From: Desulfatibacillum alkenivorans DSM 16219
Lineage (GTDB): Bacteria > Desulfobacterota > Desulfobacteria > Desulfobacterales > Desulfatibacillaceae
Assembly: GCF_900142135.1 (NCBI RefSeq)
Contig: NZ_FQZU01000023.1
Coordinates: forward strand, 30,006 to 94,005
DNA: 64,000 bases
Direction of reading: 5' to 3'
The notes under the pieces were generated by a model. That model worked only from the letters and a program-made list of their open reading frames with translations. It did not search any database and had not been told where the DNA came from. The position numbers and the translations under genes are program-made. Position 1 is the first letter of the stretch. Every line of letters starts with the position of its first letter. This document shows positions 53,653-62,771 of this stretch, one piece after another.

Positions 53653-54278
53653 GATGCTGCTCCTCCATATGACCGGACTCTATGAAAAACTCCCCAGATC
53701 CGGGGCGCCGGTTGCCTCTCAAAATCAAGCAAATGTCGTGCCACGCCTTGATTATCTGCACAAAGGATTGTTATTGGCGGTTTTTTAAAGACAAAAGGGC
53801 TTGCTTTTTGGTATACTCCGTCAACCATTACCAAAAGGGGGCAGGAAGATTTTTCCGCCTAGGAAAAGTCTGCTGCATGGGGATGGCGCTCAATAGGACA
53901 AATGGTTCGTCCCGATCAGGGACTGGATGCTTTTTCCCAATTATTTATAATTCCGGATAAATAAGCGTGTTTCGGCCTCCTCCGGCCAGGGCGGCCGGAC
54001 AGGCGGGTCGATGTTTGTATGGGGTTTTCCCCTGACAGGCCGTGGACGCGGCCAAAATCTTTTCCGGCTCTTTAATTGTCTGTTATTTTTGGGGAATTGC
54101 TAAATCATCCGCCGAGAAGCAATGCTTGGCACGCAACGTGTACTTACGGTGAGGGCGATTGCAGCTCCGCCGGTTCCAAGGCGCTTTTTCGGCTTAAGAT
54201 CGGGCTTGTTCTACTTGATAGGGCTGTGATTCTCAATCATTAAAAAGGGGCCGCCATAAGGCTCCGGGAGAATGAACC
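53653..54278. other. Long intergenic region upstream of the barrel protein
   Basis: This 626-bp divergent gap shows no credible gene; the one open frame at 53682-53960 has poor codon content and no ribosome site. It should hold promoters for both flanking genes. A GATAG-type -10 is possible near 54218. Nothing else is recognised. Confidence 0.4.
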
Positions 54279-55070
54279 ATGAAAGATTCCACAAACGCCG
54301 CCAATCGTAAGGCTCCTGTCTGCTCCGGCCATTTCAACAAAACCAAAGGCTCATACAGGGCTTTACTGATCTTGATTATAACGGCCGTGTGGATTTGCGC
54401 CCTGTGCCCGCCCGCCCTGTGCGGGCAGGAGACGCCTGCGCCCGAAGTCAAGGCCTCTCCGCGCACGGCCAACGTTCCCCAATGGTCCTGGGACTGGGTG
54501 GAGGACCTGCGCGAGACGGGCCATGCCATCATTCCCGTACCCGTCACCATCGATCCCCAATCCAGCTTTCAATCCAACTCCGACGCCAATTCCACCTATC
54601 GCTTTTCCATGGACGGAGCCGCAAGCAACGACAAACGCTCCCTGTTTTCCATGCTGGACGACGGCGAAGCCCTCCTGGACCTTCTGGACAGAAGCGGCCG
54701 CGAAAACAGCCCCGGCTTCGAAGGCATGCTCTCCGACACCCTGAACACCAGCTTCCTGAGCATGGGCTCCAGGCTGCAATTTCACGTCAGCAAACGCTTC
54801 TTGCCCTATCTGGGCGGCGGCATCATCTACGGAGGCCGCGACTCAGAAAGCCGCGTATCCCCCAGCCTGCCGGCGGCGTCCGGCTACGAACTGGGCGTGG
54901 GATTCTCCTTTTCCGACGCGCCCGTCCGTTTTGGCCTGGACTTTTTGTACCGCGGCATGGACTTGAGCGAAGAAGACCCCTCCATGACCATGCGCAAAGA
55001 CGAATCCTGCCCCAACAACTTTGACAAAGACGGCTACTCCATGTCCCTGGGATTTACAATTCATTTCTAA
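54279..55070 (+). CDS. Predicted outer-membrane beta-barrel protein
   Basis: The 263-residue protein has a signal-like hydrophobic stretch at about 28-50 (LLILIITAVWICALCPPALC), then a linker and beta strands ending in LGFTIHF. That aromatic C-terminal residue is typical of BamA-inserted barrels. Mid-protein GGGIIYGGRDSESRV and RFGLDFLYRGMDLS resemble strands of small barrels. It has no recognised family. GGGAG precedes the ATG. Confidence 0.65.
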   Translation: MKDSTNAANRKAPVCSGHFNKTKGSYRALLILIITAVWICALCPPALCGQETPAPEVKASPRTANVPQWSWDWVEDLRETGHAIIPVPVTIDPQSSFQSNSDANSTYRFSMDGAASNDKRSLFSMLDDGEALLDLLDRSGRENSPGFEGMLSDTLNTSFLSMGSRLQFHVSKRFLPYLGGGIIYGGRDSESRVSPSLPAASGYELGVGFSFSDAPVRFGLDFLYRGMDLSEEDPSMTMRKDESCPNNFDKDGYSMSLGFTIHF

Positions 55071-55411
55071 AGCCGGAGCCTTCAGAGCCTGTTTTGATAC
55101 GTTGTACGCTGTATTTTCTTTTTCCGTAGAAAACTTCCGGCCCGTTCCCATGCCTTAAGCCTGGATTCCGTCCTGGCTTTTCATACCCCTCGTTCCCATG
55201 CTTTGCGTGGGGATGAATACAGAACTATATGAAATTAAATCGATTTCATAAAATGTACAGCGTCTCTTGAAACAGCAAAAATCCTTTTGTGACTGGCGCC
55301 ATTCACCCTTCCAACACCCCCCAAATTCCCCCGCCCATATTTTTTGCTGACACCACGTGCGCCCTGTGCCATTATTGGTCAACCCCTGTTTTCAACACAA
55401 AGGAGCGCGTC
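55071..55411. other. Intergenic region before the PGK-like gene
   Basis: This 341-bp gap has no gene. It contains a CTCGTTCCCATGCTTTGCGT hairpin-like sequence at 55189-55215 (CCCC...GGGG arms) that resembles a widespread dispersed repeat in many proteobacteria. The A+T-rich stretch 55220-55260 may hold the promoter of the PGK-like gene. Confidence 0.4.
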
Positions 55412-56725
55412 ATGAACAGACATCTCATTGATTCCAGGCTTCCCCTGATCCAGGACGCCGACCTGGCCGGCAAAGTGGTTTTGGTCCGCGTGGACCACAA
55501 CGTGGTCAAAAAGGGCGTGATTCACGATCCCTACCGGATCGACGCCACCCTGGGCACCCTGTACAATATCGTGGAGCGCGGCGGCAGGCCCATCCTCATG
55601 ACCCACGTGGGCCGCCCCAAGGACAAGAAGGCCGGGACTATCAAGGTGGACGCCGGCACGTCGGTCCAGCCCATCGTGGAATACCTGGAGCGCAAGCTGT
55701 ACACCACCTTCGCCATTCCCGAGTTTCCCGTGGACGGGGACCAGGGCATCCGCCAGATAGACACCTCCATCAACTGGCACATCCGGGATTTGAACGAACA
55801 TCGCATCGGCGGGATTTACCTGCCCAACACCCGCTGGTTCTCCGGAGAGGCGGCCAAGGGAGAAGCCAGGGAGCGCCTGGCAAGGCAGCTTGCAGGATTG
55901 GCCGACGTATTTGTGAACGACGCGTTCGGATCGTGGCAGCCCGACGCCTCCACCTTTGACGTGGCCGAGCACCTCCCTTCCTATGCGGGTTTTCTCATGC
56001 AAAAGGAATTGATCAACCTGCGCCATGTTTTGGAGCCGGAAAAGCCCTTTACGGCCGTGGTTGCGGGCGCCAAATACGATACGAAAATAGGCCCCCTGCA
56101 GGAGATTTACAAAAAGGTGGATCACCTGATTTTGGGCGGCGTCATCTACAACGCCTTCCTGTGCGCCAAATACGGTATCTCCGTGGGCGGCGTGAGCGAG
56201 ACGGACGTCCAGGCGGCCCGGGATCTGGTGGAGCAGGACAAGGATGCGGGTAAAATCGTGGAGCTGCCTTTCCTGGTGGAGTCAGACACCATCGAAGGCC
56301 GGGTGGAAGGCAAGTACCGGACCGTGCCTGCGGCCGACTTCGCCCCCGGCCAAAAGCGGGGATACTTCCTGGACATCGCGCCCGAATCCTTTAACACGCC
56401 CCAGGTGGCCCAGGCCATCGCCGGCGCCAGGACCATTTTCGTCAACGCGGTCATGGGCCTGACCCCCCATTTTTACGAAGGCTCCCAAAAACTGGACGCC
56501 ACCATCGACGCCAACACAGGCGCCCAGAAGTTTTACGGCGGCGGCGACACCCTCCAGGAATTCAAAAACCTCAGCCCCGGCCTGTACCTGGCCGCCATGG
56601 ACAGCGCCCAGTATTATTTCTTTACGGGCGGCGGCACGGTCTTGAAGGCCATCGAGGAGGGATCTCCCTACGGCCTGGACCCGGTCAAAGCCCTCATGGA
56701 AAACAAGGAGCGGTTTAAAGGCTGA
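55412..56725 (+). CDS. Divergent phosphoglycerate kinase
   Basis: The 437-residue protein clearly belongs to the PGK family. It keeps the N-terminal RVDHN, LMTHVGRPKD (His and Arg), FVNDAFG and the nucleotide-binding GAKYDTK lysines, plus GGGDT and TGGG motifs. The usual AHR motif of the substrate site is replaced by SWQPDAS, and the WNGPMGVFE segment by NAVMGLTPHF. The final GGAs/LE is TVLKAIEEG. It is longer than typical (about 395). It may be a PGK of altered efficiency or a paralogue with a new substrate. Start ATG 55412 has a strong AAAGGAG. No GAPDH gene is adjacent. Confidence 0.82.
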   Translation: MNRHLIDSRLPLIQDADLAGKVVLVRVDHNVVKKGVIHDPYRIDATLGTLYNIVERGGRPILMTHVGRPKDKKAGTIKVDAGTSVQPIVEYLERKLYTTFAIPEFPVDGDQGIRQIDTSINWHIRDLNEHRIGGIYLPNTRWFSGEAAKGEARERLARQLAGLADVFVNDAFGSWQPDASTFDVAEHLPSYAGFLMQKELINLRHVLEPEKPFTAVVAGAKYDTKIGPLQEIYKKVDHLILGGVIYNAFLCAKYGISVGGVSETDVQAARDLVEQDKDAGKIVELPFLVESDTIEGRVEGKYRTVPAADFAPGQKRGYFLDIAPESFNTPQVAQAIAGARTIFVNAVMGLTPHFYEGSQKLDATIDANTGAQKFYGGGDTLQEFKNLSPGLYLAAMDSAQYYFFTGGGTVLKAIEEGSPYGLDPVKALMENKERFKG

Positions 56726-56871
56726 CTCTGGAGGCTGAGATGCAGCGCCCACGGCCAGACACGCTTCAAACGCTGGGTCTCCGTTATGAAATATCTTACG
56801 GCGGCGGATCTTCCCCTTTCCGCGATGATCCGCTCCACTGTTGTTCTCCAATTTGCTTCCGGACGCAAAAA

Positions 56872-56929
56872 ACAAAAAGGCGCGGTAAAGGCTTCTTATA
56901 ATGAAGCTCTTCCCGCGCCTTTCATTTTT
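56872..56929. terminator. Bidirectional terminator between the PGK-like and CBS genes
   Basis: AAAGGCGCGG at about 56876-56885 pairs with CCGCGCCTTT at 56913-56922. An inner GGCTTC/GAAGC pair extends the structure. A-runs and T-runs flank both sides, so it can stop convergent transcripts. Confidence 0.85.
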
Positions 56930-56938
56930 GGATATGGA

Positions 56939-57418
56939 TTAAAGCTCCGCGCCCAGCCATTCCTGGCAGATCTTGCGATAGACTTCCGTAATGTACACGA
57001 CGCCAACCAGAATACCGTCTTCCAGCACCGGAAGGCGGCGGACCTTTTTGCGCACCATCTGGTCGATCAGAGGCAGGATGTTTTCCTCCGGGTAGGCGCC
57101 GGAAGTCTGGATGGTCATCACATGCTTGACGCTGAGCCCCTTGAATCTGTCGATGTACAGGGAAACATCGTCCATATCCATGCCGGCGTTGTCGTCCATG
57201 TAATTAAAAAAGGGAGGGCGCATGTGATAGAGGATGTCCAGCATGGAAACTACGCCGGCCAACCTGCCCATGGAGTCCGTCACCATCAGGCTGATGGTTC
57301 TGAACCCCGATTCGCGCACCTTGCCTTTTAGAATGCGTTCAACCGCCTCCATCACAGGGGCGTCCAGAGAGATGGTTTCAAATTCCTTGGACATAACTTC
57401 TTTTGCGGTCAATTTCAT
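56939..57418 (-). CDS. CBS domain pair protein
   Basis: The 159-residue protein has two CBS motifs (about 5-65: TAKEVMSKEFETISLDAP; and about 95-155: VKHVMTIQTSGAYPEEN, then GVVYITEVYRKI). ATG 57418 follows AAAGGAA; an in-frame upstream start at 57463 would add 15 atypical residues. It may bind adenine nucleotides and tune a partner. It lies beyond the PGK-like gene on the other strand and shares a bidirectional terminator with it. Confidence 0.85.
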   Translation of the reverse strand: MKLTAKEVMSKEFETISLDAPVMEAVERILKGKVRESGFRTISLMVTDSMGRLAGVVSMLDILYHMRPPFFNYMDDNAGMDMDDVSLYIDRFKGLSVKHVMTIQTSGAYPEENILPLIDQMVRKKVRRLPVLEDGILVGVVYITEVYRKICQEWLGAEL

Positions 57419-57521
57419 AAACCAGATTCCTTTTCCGCGTGAGCATAAAGAGTTAAAGAACACATTTCTTATAATGACTGCGCCTGTTGCTGTACGGTGT
57501 TAGAATAACTCCATTTTAAGA

Positions 57522-57548
57522 GATTTTGCAAGGGCGGCGTGCAAAATC
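57522..57548. promoter_or_regulatory. Perfect 9-bp inverted repeat between divergent genes
   Basis: GATTTTGCA at 57522-57530 matches TGCAAAATC at 57540-57548, with a 9-nt spacer. It lies in the divergent gap between the CBS gene and the cyclase gene and could be an operator for both. The binding protein is unknown. Confidence 0.5.
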
Positions 57549-57646
57549 ATCCGGTGTAAGCTTGCTCTCAAAAGCCTTTCAGGGTTACTATGCATGCATC
57601 AAAAGGCTCTGAACTCCCCACACCTACAACCACAGCGAGGCGAATT

Positions 57647-58426
57647 ATGGGACAAACATTCATTGATTTATCCATAGCCATTGAAACCGGTCTGCCGTCC
57701 GACCCTGAAATGATGATTCCCAAGGTGGATTTCATCGACCACGCCATGGGCGCGGAGCAGATGGAAACCTTTTTTCCCGGCCTGAAAAAGAACCAGCTTC
57801 CCAAAGGCCTGGGTTGGGCCGTGGAGTTTGTGCAGCTGACCACCCATTCAGGCACCCATCTGGACGCTCCGTACCATTACCATCCCACCATGGATAACGG
57901 CAAAAAGGCCCTGGCCATCGACGAAGTGCCCCTGGAGTGGTGCTTTCAGGACGGCGTGCTATTGGATTTTTCCCACAAGGCGGACGGCGAACGCATTACC
58001 GCCGAAGACGTGGAAGCCGAGTTGAAGCGCATCGATTACACTCTCAAGCCCCTGGACATCGTCTTGGTGCGCACCGGCGCGGACGCCTATTGGGGCAAGA
58101 TCGACTACCTGGTCAAGGGCGCGGGCATGACCCGCGAGTCCACGCTCTATCTCTGCGAGAGGGGCGTGAAAGTGGTGGGCATCGACGCCTGGTCCTGGGA
58201 CCGCCCCCTGCCGTTTTTGGCCCAGGAGTTCAAGGAAAAGGGAGACCCCGCCGTCATCTGGGAGGCTCATTTTGCAGGCATTGCAATGGGCTACTGCCAC
58301 ATGGAAAAACTGACCAATCTGGATAAAATCCCCCGGCCCCACGGATTCAAGGTGGCCTGCTTTCCCATTAAGGTGAAAGGCGCTTCCGGCGGGTGGACCC
58401 GTCCTGTAGCCATTGTAGAAGACTAA
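57647..58426 (+). CDS. Cyclase-family (kynurenine formamidase-like) metal hydrolase
   Basis: The 259-residue protein has the family signature THSGTHLDAPYHYHPTMDNG (about 64-83), in which the His and Asp bind Zn2+ or Mn2+. EAHFAGIAMGYCHMEKL follows near the C-terminus. Such enzymes hydrolyse amide or ester bonds in cyclic or formylated substrates; kynurenine formamidase is the best-known case. The substrate here is not known. It is followed 20 bp on by a BKACE gene, so the two may act in one catabolic sequence. ATG 57647 is used. Confidence 0.85.
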   Translation: MGQTFIDLSIAIETGLPSDPEMMIPKVDFIDHAMGAEQMETFFPGLKKNQLPKGLGWAVEFVQLTTHSGTHLDAPYHYHPTMDNGKKALAIDEVPLEWCFQDGVLLDFSHKADGERITAEDVEAELKRIDYTLKPLDIVLVRTGADAYWGKIDYLVKGAGMTRESTLYLCERGVKVVGIDAWSWDRPLPFLAQEFKEKGDPAVIWEAHFAGIAMGYCHMEKLTNLDKIPRPHGFKVACFPIKVKGASGGWTRPVAIVED

Positions 58427-58446
58427 CCCAAAGAAAGGCCCCCATC

Positions 58447-59370
58447 ATGCCCAAATTCATTCTCAATTGCGCTGTAACCGGAGCCATCCACACCCCCACC
58501 ATGGCTCCTTATCTGCCCATCAAGCCCAAAGACATCGCGGATCAGGCCGTGGACGCCGTCAAGGCCGGCGCATCCACAGTGCACGTCCACGCCCGGGACC
58601 CGGAAAACGGCATGCCCACCGGAGACCTGGACGTCATGGGCGAAATCGTCTCCTCCATCAACGCCCGGTGCGACGGCGTCGTTTGCATCACCACGGGCGG
58701 CGGCATCAACATGACCGTGGAGCAGCGTCTGGCGGCGGTTCCCAAATACAAGCCCGAGTTGGCCTCCTGCAACCTGGGCTCCATCAACTTTGCGCTCTTT
58801 CCCATGGCGGAGAAATTCACGGAATGGAAATACGAGTGGGAGAAAGTCTATCTGGAAGGCTCCCGGGATTTTATATTCAAGAACACCTTCAGCGACCTGG
58901 ACATGGTCTTCAAGATCATGGGCGAGGCCGGAACCAAGCCGGAGCTGGAAGCCTACGACGTAGGCCACCTGCACAACGCCCACTATTATTTTCAGACCCG
59001 GCAGCTTAAAAATCCCGTGTACGTCCAGTTTGTCATGGGGATTTTGGGCGGCATCGCCTCCACCATCCCCCATCTGCTGCACATGAAGCAGACGGCCCAG
59101 TCCCTGTTCGGCGATAAATGCATCTTCTCCACCATCGCCGCGGGCAGAAACGAATTCGCCATGGGAACCACTTCCATGCTGCTTGGCGGCGGCGTGCGCG
59201 TGGGCCTGGAGGACAATTTGTGGCTTGGCCCCGGCGAAATGGCGGCCAGCAACGCCCAGTTGGTGGAAAAAATGATCCGCATCGCCAAGGAGTTCGGCTA
59301 CGAACCCTACACCCCGGACGAAACCCGCGAAATTCTTCAGCTCAAAGGCCGCGACAAAGTGGCGTTTTAG
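58447..59370 (+). CDS. BKACE family beta-keto acid cleavage enzyme
   Basis: The 307-residue protein has the family metal-site motif STVHVHARDPENG (about 37-49) and the TIM-barrel signature CITTGGGINMTVEQR. It also has VGLEDNLWLGPGEMAASNAQ, typical of 3-keto-5-aminohexanoate cleavage (Kce) and related BKACE enzymes. They use Zn2+ to exchange a beta-keto acid with acetyl-CoA, making acetoacetate and an acyl-CoA. The exact beta-keto acid cannot be read from sequence. It is the second gene of a likely pair with the cyclase. Confidence 0.9.
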   Translation: MPKFILNCAVTGAIHTPTMAPYLPIKPKDIADQAVDAVKAGASTVHVHARDPENGMPTGDLDVMGEIVSSINARCDGVVCITTGGGINMTVEQRLAAVPKYKPELASCNLGSINFALFPMAEKFTEWKYEWEKVYLEGSRDFIFKNTFSDLDMVFKIMGEAGTKPELEAYDVGHLHNAHYYFQTRQLKNPVYVQFVMGILGGIASTIPHLLHMKQTAQSLFGDKCIFSTIAAGRNEFAMGTTSMLLGGGVRVGLEDNLWLGPGEMAASNAQLVEKMIRIAKEFGYEPYTPDETREILQLKGRDKVAF

Positions 59371-59596
59371 GCGTTCAGCAATATTCCGGGAGCGGGGGGA
59401 CGGCAAAAGGATGCATGGCCTTGCCCTCCGCTCCCCAAGCAAATCCGTCCGGCGGTTTTCGCGCTGTATTTTTTTCGGGCCTTTAAAAATTGAAATTTTT
59501 GAATTGTTTCGGCCCTGAAGAGATGTTAGGAGCGTGACTCTTTCGGATTGGCTGAAGGAATAATCCCGGCTCAAACAATAAAGGCATGGATCTATC

Positions 59597-61150
59597 ATGA
59601 ATGATAAGGAACAGCAGGAACAGCAGGAACACAAGTTTATACTCAGGGGTCTGAAAGATATAGATTACACGGACATCAAGCGCATCATGGATCGGGTCTA
59701 TAAAGGAATGGGCGGCGCTTGGGAGCCGGAGGAGTTCGGCGCCTTGATCAAGCAATTTCCGGAAGGCCAGATTTGCATCGAGGATAACGGCAAGGTGGTG
59801 GGGGCGGCCCTTGCCATTCTGGTCAACGCAGATGCCTTTGAAAACAAACGGCATACTTATGAGGATGTCGTCAAGGGCGGCGAGATGTCAGCCCATGAAC
59901 CCGAAGGGGACGCCCTCTACGGCGTGGACATTTTCGTGGATCCTGATTATCGCGGCCTTCGCCTGGGCCGGCGCCTGTATGACGCCCGCAAAGAGCTTTG
60001 CGAAACCCTGAATTTAAAAAGCATCATTTTCGGCGGCAGGATTCCCGGTTACGGGAAGCACTCCCATGACATGACGCCGGCCGCCTACATTCAAAAAGTG
60101 AAGGATAATGAAATCTACGATCCGGTTTTATCCTTTCAGTTGCTCAATGATTTTCACATAAAGAAAATAATGAAAAATTACATTCCGGAAGACGTCCAAT
60201 CCGATTCCTACGGGGTGTTGATGGAATGGAACAATATCTACTACGAAAAAAGGCAGAAATTGTTCGGCGGCAGAAAATCCTATCCGCGCATTGGGGTGGT
60301 GCAGTGGCAGATGAGGCCCTTTGACAAAGTGGAGGACTTCCTGCATCAAGCCGAGTTTTTCGTGGACGCCGTGGCCGGCTATAATTCCGACATCGTTTTG
60401 TTTCCCGAACTGGTGAATGCCCCGCTTTTAAAAAACTTCAACCAGGAAAATCCGGCGGAAGCCATGCGATCCCTTTCCGAATATACGGAGGAAATCCGGA
60501 TGGCTTTTGTCAACATGGCAATCACCTACAATATCAATATTGTGACGGGCAGCATGCCCGAGCTTCGGGACGACTTCCTGTATAACGTGGCTTTCGTCTG
60601 CCGGCGGGACGGAACATGGGACGCCCAGTACAAATTGCACATCACGCCGGACGAATCCCAGTATTGGGGTTTAAAGGGCGGGGATCAATTGAAGATTTTC
60701 GATACGGACCTTGGAAAGATCGGCGTCCTTATTTGCTATGATGTGGAGTTTCCCGAGCTTTCACGAAATCTTGCCGACAAGGGCATGACCCTGCTGCTTG
60801 TGCCGTTTTTGACGGACACCAAAAACGCCTATCTGCGGGTTCGAAGATGCGCCCAGGCCCGGGCCATCGAAAATGAGTGTTATGTGGCCATTTCAGGCAG
60901 CGTGGGCAACCTGCCCAAAGTGGAAAACATGGACATCCAATATTCCCAGTCCGCCGTCTTCACGCCGTCGGACTTTGCCTTTCCCCACGACGCCATTGCC
61001 GCCGAGGCCACGCCAAACACTGAAATGACCCTCATGGTGGATCTGGACCTTGACCTGCTCAAGGAACTGCGGCAGCAGGGAAGCGTGCGGAATCTGCAAA
61101 GCCGCCGCAATGAACTTTATGAAGTCGTCTGGAAAATGACGGAACAGTAG
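59597..61150 (+). CDS. GNAT-nitrilase (C-N hydrolase) fusion protein
   Basis: The 517-residue protein has an N-terminal GNAT domain (about 10-175; IFVDPDYRGLRLGRRLYDA) and a C-terminal carbon-nitrogen hydrolase domain (about 230-510). The catalytic Glu271 (FPELVNAP), Lys346 (YKLHITPDE) and Cys380 (ICYDVEFPE) are all present. This domain combination is a known family. It probably hydrolyses an amide after, or in place of, an acyl transfer; the substrate is unknown. The start ATG has only a weak AAAGG upstream. It is an independent unit. Confidence 0.9.
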   Translation: MNDKEQQEQQEHKFILRGLKDIDYTDIKRIMDRVYKGMGGAWEPEEFGALIKQFPEGQICIEDNGKVVGAALAILVNADAFENKRHTYEDVVKGGEMSAHEPEGDALYGVDIFVDPDYRGLRLGRRLYDARKELCETLNLKSIIFGGRIPGYGKHSHDMTPAAYIQKVKDNEIYDPVLSFQLLNDFHIKKIMKNYIPEDVQSDSYGVLMEWNNIYYEKRQKLFGGRKSYPRIGVVQWQMRPFDKVEDFLHQAEFFVDAVAGYNSDIVLFPELVNAPLLKNFNQENPAEAMRSLSEYTEEIRMAFVNMAITYNINIVTGSMPELRDDFLYNVAFVCRRDGTWDAQYKLHITPDESQYWGLKGGDQLKIFDTDLGKIGVLICYDVEFPELSRNLADKGMTLLLVPFLTDTKNAYLRVRRCAQARAIENECYVAISGSVGNLPKVENMDIQYSQSAVFTPSDFAFPHDAIAAEATPNTEMTLMVDLDLDLLKELRQQGSVRNLQSRRNELYEVVWKMTEQ

Positions 61151-61261
61151 AAGTCGCCGATGGCGTCCCTGCACAGAACCGCCTGATGCAGTTCATCCAT
61201 GACCCGGATTATGATTTATGGCAATGTTCGATAAAAGCAAATACATAGAACGGACATATTG

Positions 61262-62047
61262 ATGAGCTCCCGGAAAAAGAAAAGAAAAACCAATCAGCGC
61301 GCTTTCAATAAAACCAACGCACAACTCCCTGACATTAAAGTAGTGCCCAATCCGGACTCCATGCCCAATCGCCATATGCCTAAAATCATTTGGGGCTGTG
61401 AGGGCAAGACCCCGGGCTCCGTAATTCGCAGGCTGGAAAAGATGCTGAATTTTCTAAGGCCAGAGGACCTGAGAAATCTTTATGCCGTTCGCGTAGTCCA
61501 GGATGACGCCATTAAAACGCCCGGCGGCTGCACAACCGGATGCTACTATCATAAGGCGGCGGCGGCGAGCGGGCGGCCCGAGGTATGGATCACCAAAGAT
61601 CGCGTACATCCCGGTATAGGAATACAGATGGCATTTGGGCTGCTGGGAACGGATTACGCTTTGGACACCCTTTATCATGAAGTCGGGCATCATGTGGCTC
61701 ATAAAAGTCCGGGGATCAGCAAATACAAAGGGGAGGCCTTTGCCGAAAAGTACATGGCCGGTTATGAGCAGGCCTGGAGAAACGCGAAGCCCATAGGCAA
61801 GCTAAAGACCCGTATCCTAAAGTTTTTATTTAAATTTGTCATAGTCTTCTTATCTATTGCCACCTTGAGAAAGGTTCCTGCGATTGACATTTTTTATAAA
61901 GGAGTCACCGGCCGAATGTCGTCAGAAGAAATGAATGATCAATTCACGGCTTTGATGGAAAAATCCACGGATCGCGGGAAAAAGAAGTGGAAGCATCCTC
62001 TTGAAAAAAAGAAATACCGGGAAAAATTCAATGTTAGGAGACGGTAG
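61262..62047 (+). CDS. HExxH-containing protein, possible metallopeptidase-like
   Basis: The 261-residue protein has a basic N-terminus (SSRKKKRKTNQRAF), then a globular domain. The motif HEVGHHVAH at residues 139-147 fits the HExxH zinc-metallopeptidase pattern, preceded by DYALDTLY. A membrane-like helix follows at about 183-200 (ILKFLFKFVIVFLSIATL). I do not see the third zinc ligand clearly. Family is not recognised. ATG 61262 has no strong ribosome site. It is convergent with the TetR gene at 62062. Confidence 0.6.
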   Translation: MSSRKKKRKTNQRAFNKTNAQLPDIKVVPNPDSMPNRHMPKIIWGCEGKTPGSVIRRLEKMLNFLRPEDLRNLYAVRVVQDDAIKTPGGCTTGCYYHKAAAASGRPEVWITKDRVHPGIGIQMAFGLLGTDYALDTLYHEVGHHVAHKSPGISKYKGEAFAEKYMAGYEQAWRNAKPIGKLKTRILKFLFKFVIVFLSIATLRKVPAIDIFYKGVTGRMSSEEMNDQFTALMEKSTDRGKKKWKHPLEKKKYREKFNVRRR

Positions 62048-62061
62048 AACCTCAGTTATAT

Positions 62062-62748
62062 TTATGCGGTCGTTACTTTATTGACCACGCTGGATCGCCG
62101 CGCTTTGGCCCGGGCCGCGGCGCCGTCTCCGGCGAAGACCCATAAGGCCGCCAGATCGTCAATAAACTGCTCCCGGGACATGGCGATATTGCCGTCCAGC
62201 CAGGTAAGAACCGCTTCCATACTCCCTCCGATCAGCAATGCGGAGGCCAGAATGTCCAAAGGATCCTCTTCCCCCTGGGCGTTGTGATGCTCGAGCCCGT
62301 AGGCGGACAGGGCCTTTGCAAGGCCGTGGATCGTGGCTTTGCGATGGGCCATGGCCTGGGGGGTGGCGGCAGCTTCCGTGAATAAAACGCGCGCCCTGCG
62401 CGAGTCCTCCGTGACGTACTCCACCACCGCAGCAATGGCCTTGCGAGCCAGATCGTCCGTGGACAATCCTTCCTCCCGAGCCTCTTGAACCGCACGAAAA
62501 CCATGCTCCAACAAGGCCTGGGCGAGCTCGTCCACCACGGCGGCCGCAAGCTCATCCAAGCCCGGAAAGCTCTCGTAAAAATAGCGTTTGTTCAGCTTCG
62601 CCTTACGGCAGATCTTGTCGATGGTCGTCTGCCGCCAGCCGTCGGAGGCCAGCAGTTCAAAGGCCGTGTCCATCAACAGGCGGCGGCGCTCTTGGATGCG
62701 CTCTTCGGCGGGTTTGCCGAGATATGGTCGTACCGGAGATGTTGTCAT
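62062..62748 (-). CDS. TetR family transcriptional regulator
   Basis: The 228-residue protein has an N-terminal TetR helix-turn-helix: RRLLMDTAFELLASDGWRQT, then TIDKICRKAKLNKRYFYESF. A variable ligand-binding domain follows (about 80-220), with a WLDGNIAMSREQFIDDLAAL segment. ATG 62748 is preferred; an upstream frame start at 62820 has no SD. It is divergent from a membrane-protein gene and a palindromic operator lies between them, so it probably represses that gene and itself. Confidence 0.9.
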   Translation of the reverse strand: MTTSPVRPYLGKPAEERIQERRRLLMDTAFELLASDGWRQTTIDKICRKAKLNKRYFYESFPGLDELAAAVVDELAQALLEHGFRAVQEAREEGLSTDDLARKAIAAVVEYVTEDSRRARVLFTEAAATPQAMAHRKATIHGLAKALSAYGLEHHNAQGEEDPLDILASALLIGGSMEAVLTWLDGNIAMSREQFIDDLAALWVFAGDGAAARAKARRSSVVNKVTTA

Positions 62749-62771
62749 AATCGCACCATGGCAAAATGTTC

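Noticed and set aside
53682..53960. Plus-strand open frame of 92 codons
   Set aside because: No ribosome site, atypical composition and no recognisable domain.
54126..54142. Possible sigma-54 promoter (TGGCACGCAACGTG)
   Set aside because: The -24 box TGGCAC is present but the required GC at -12 is absent at proper spacing.
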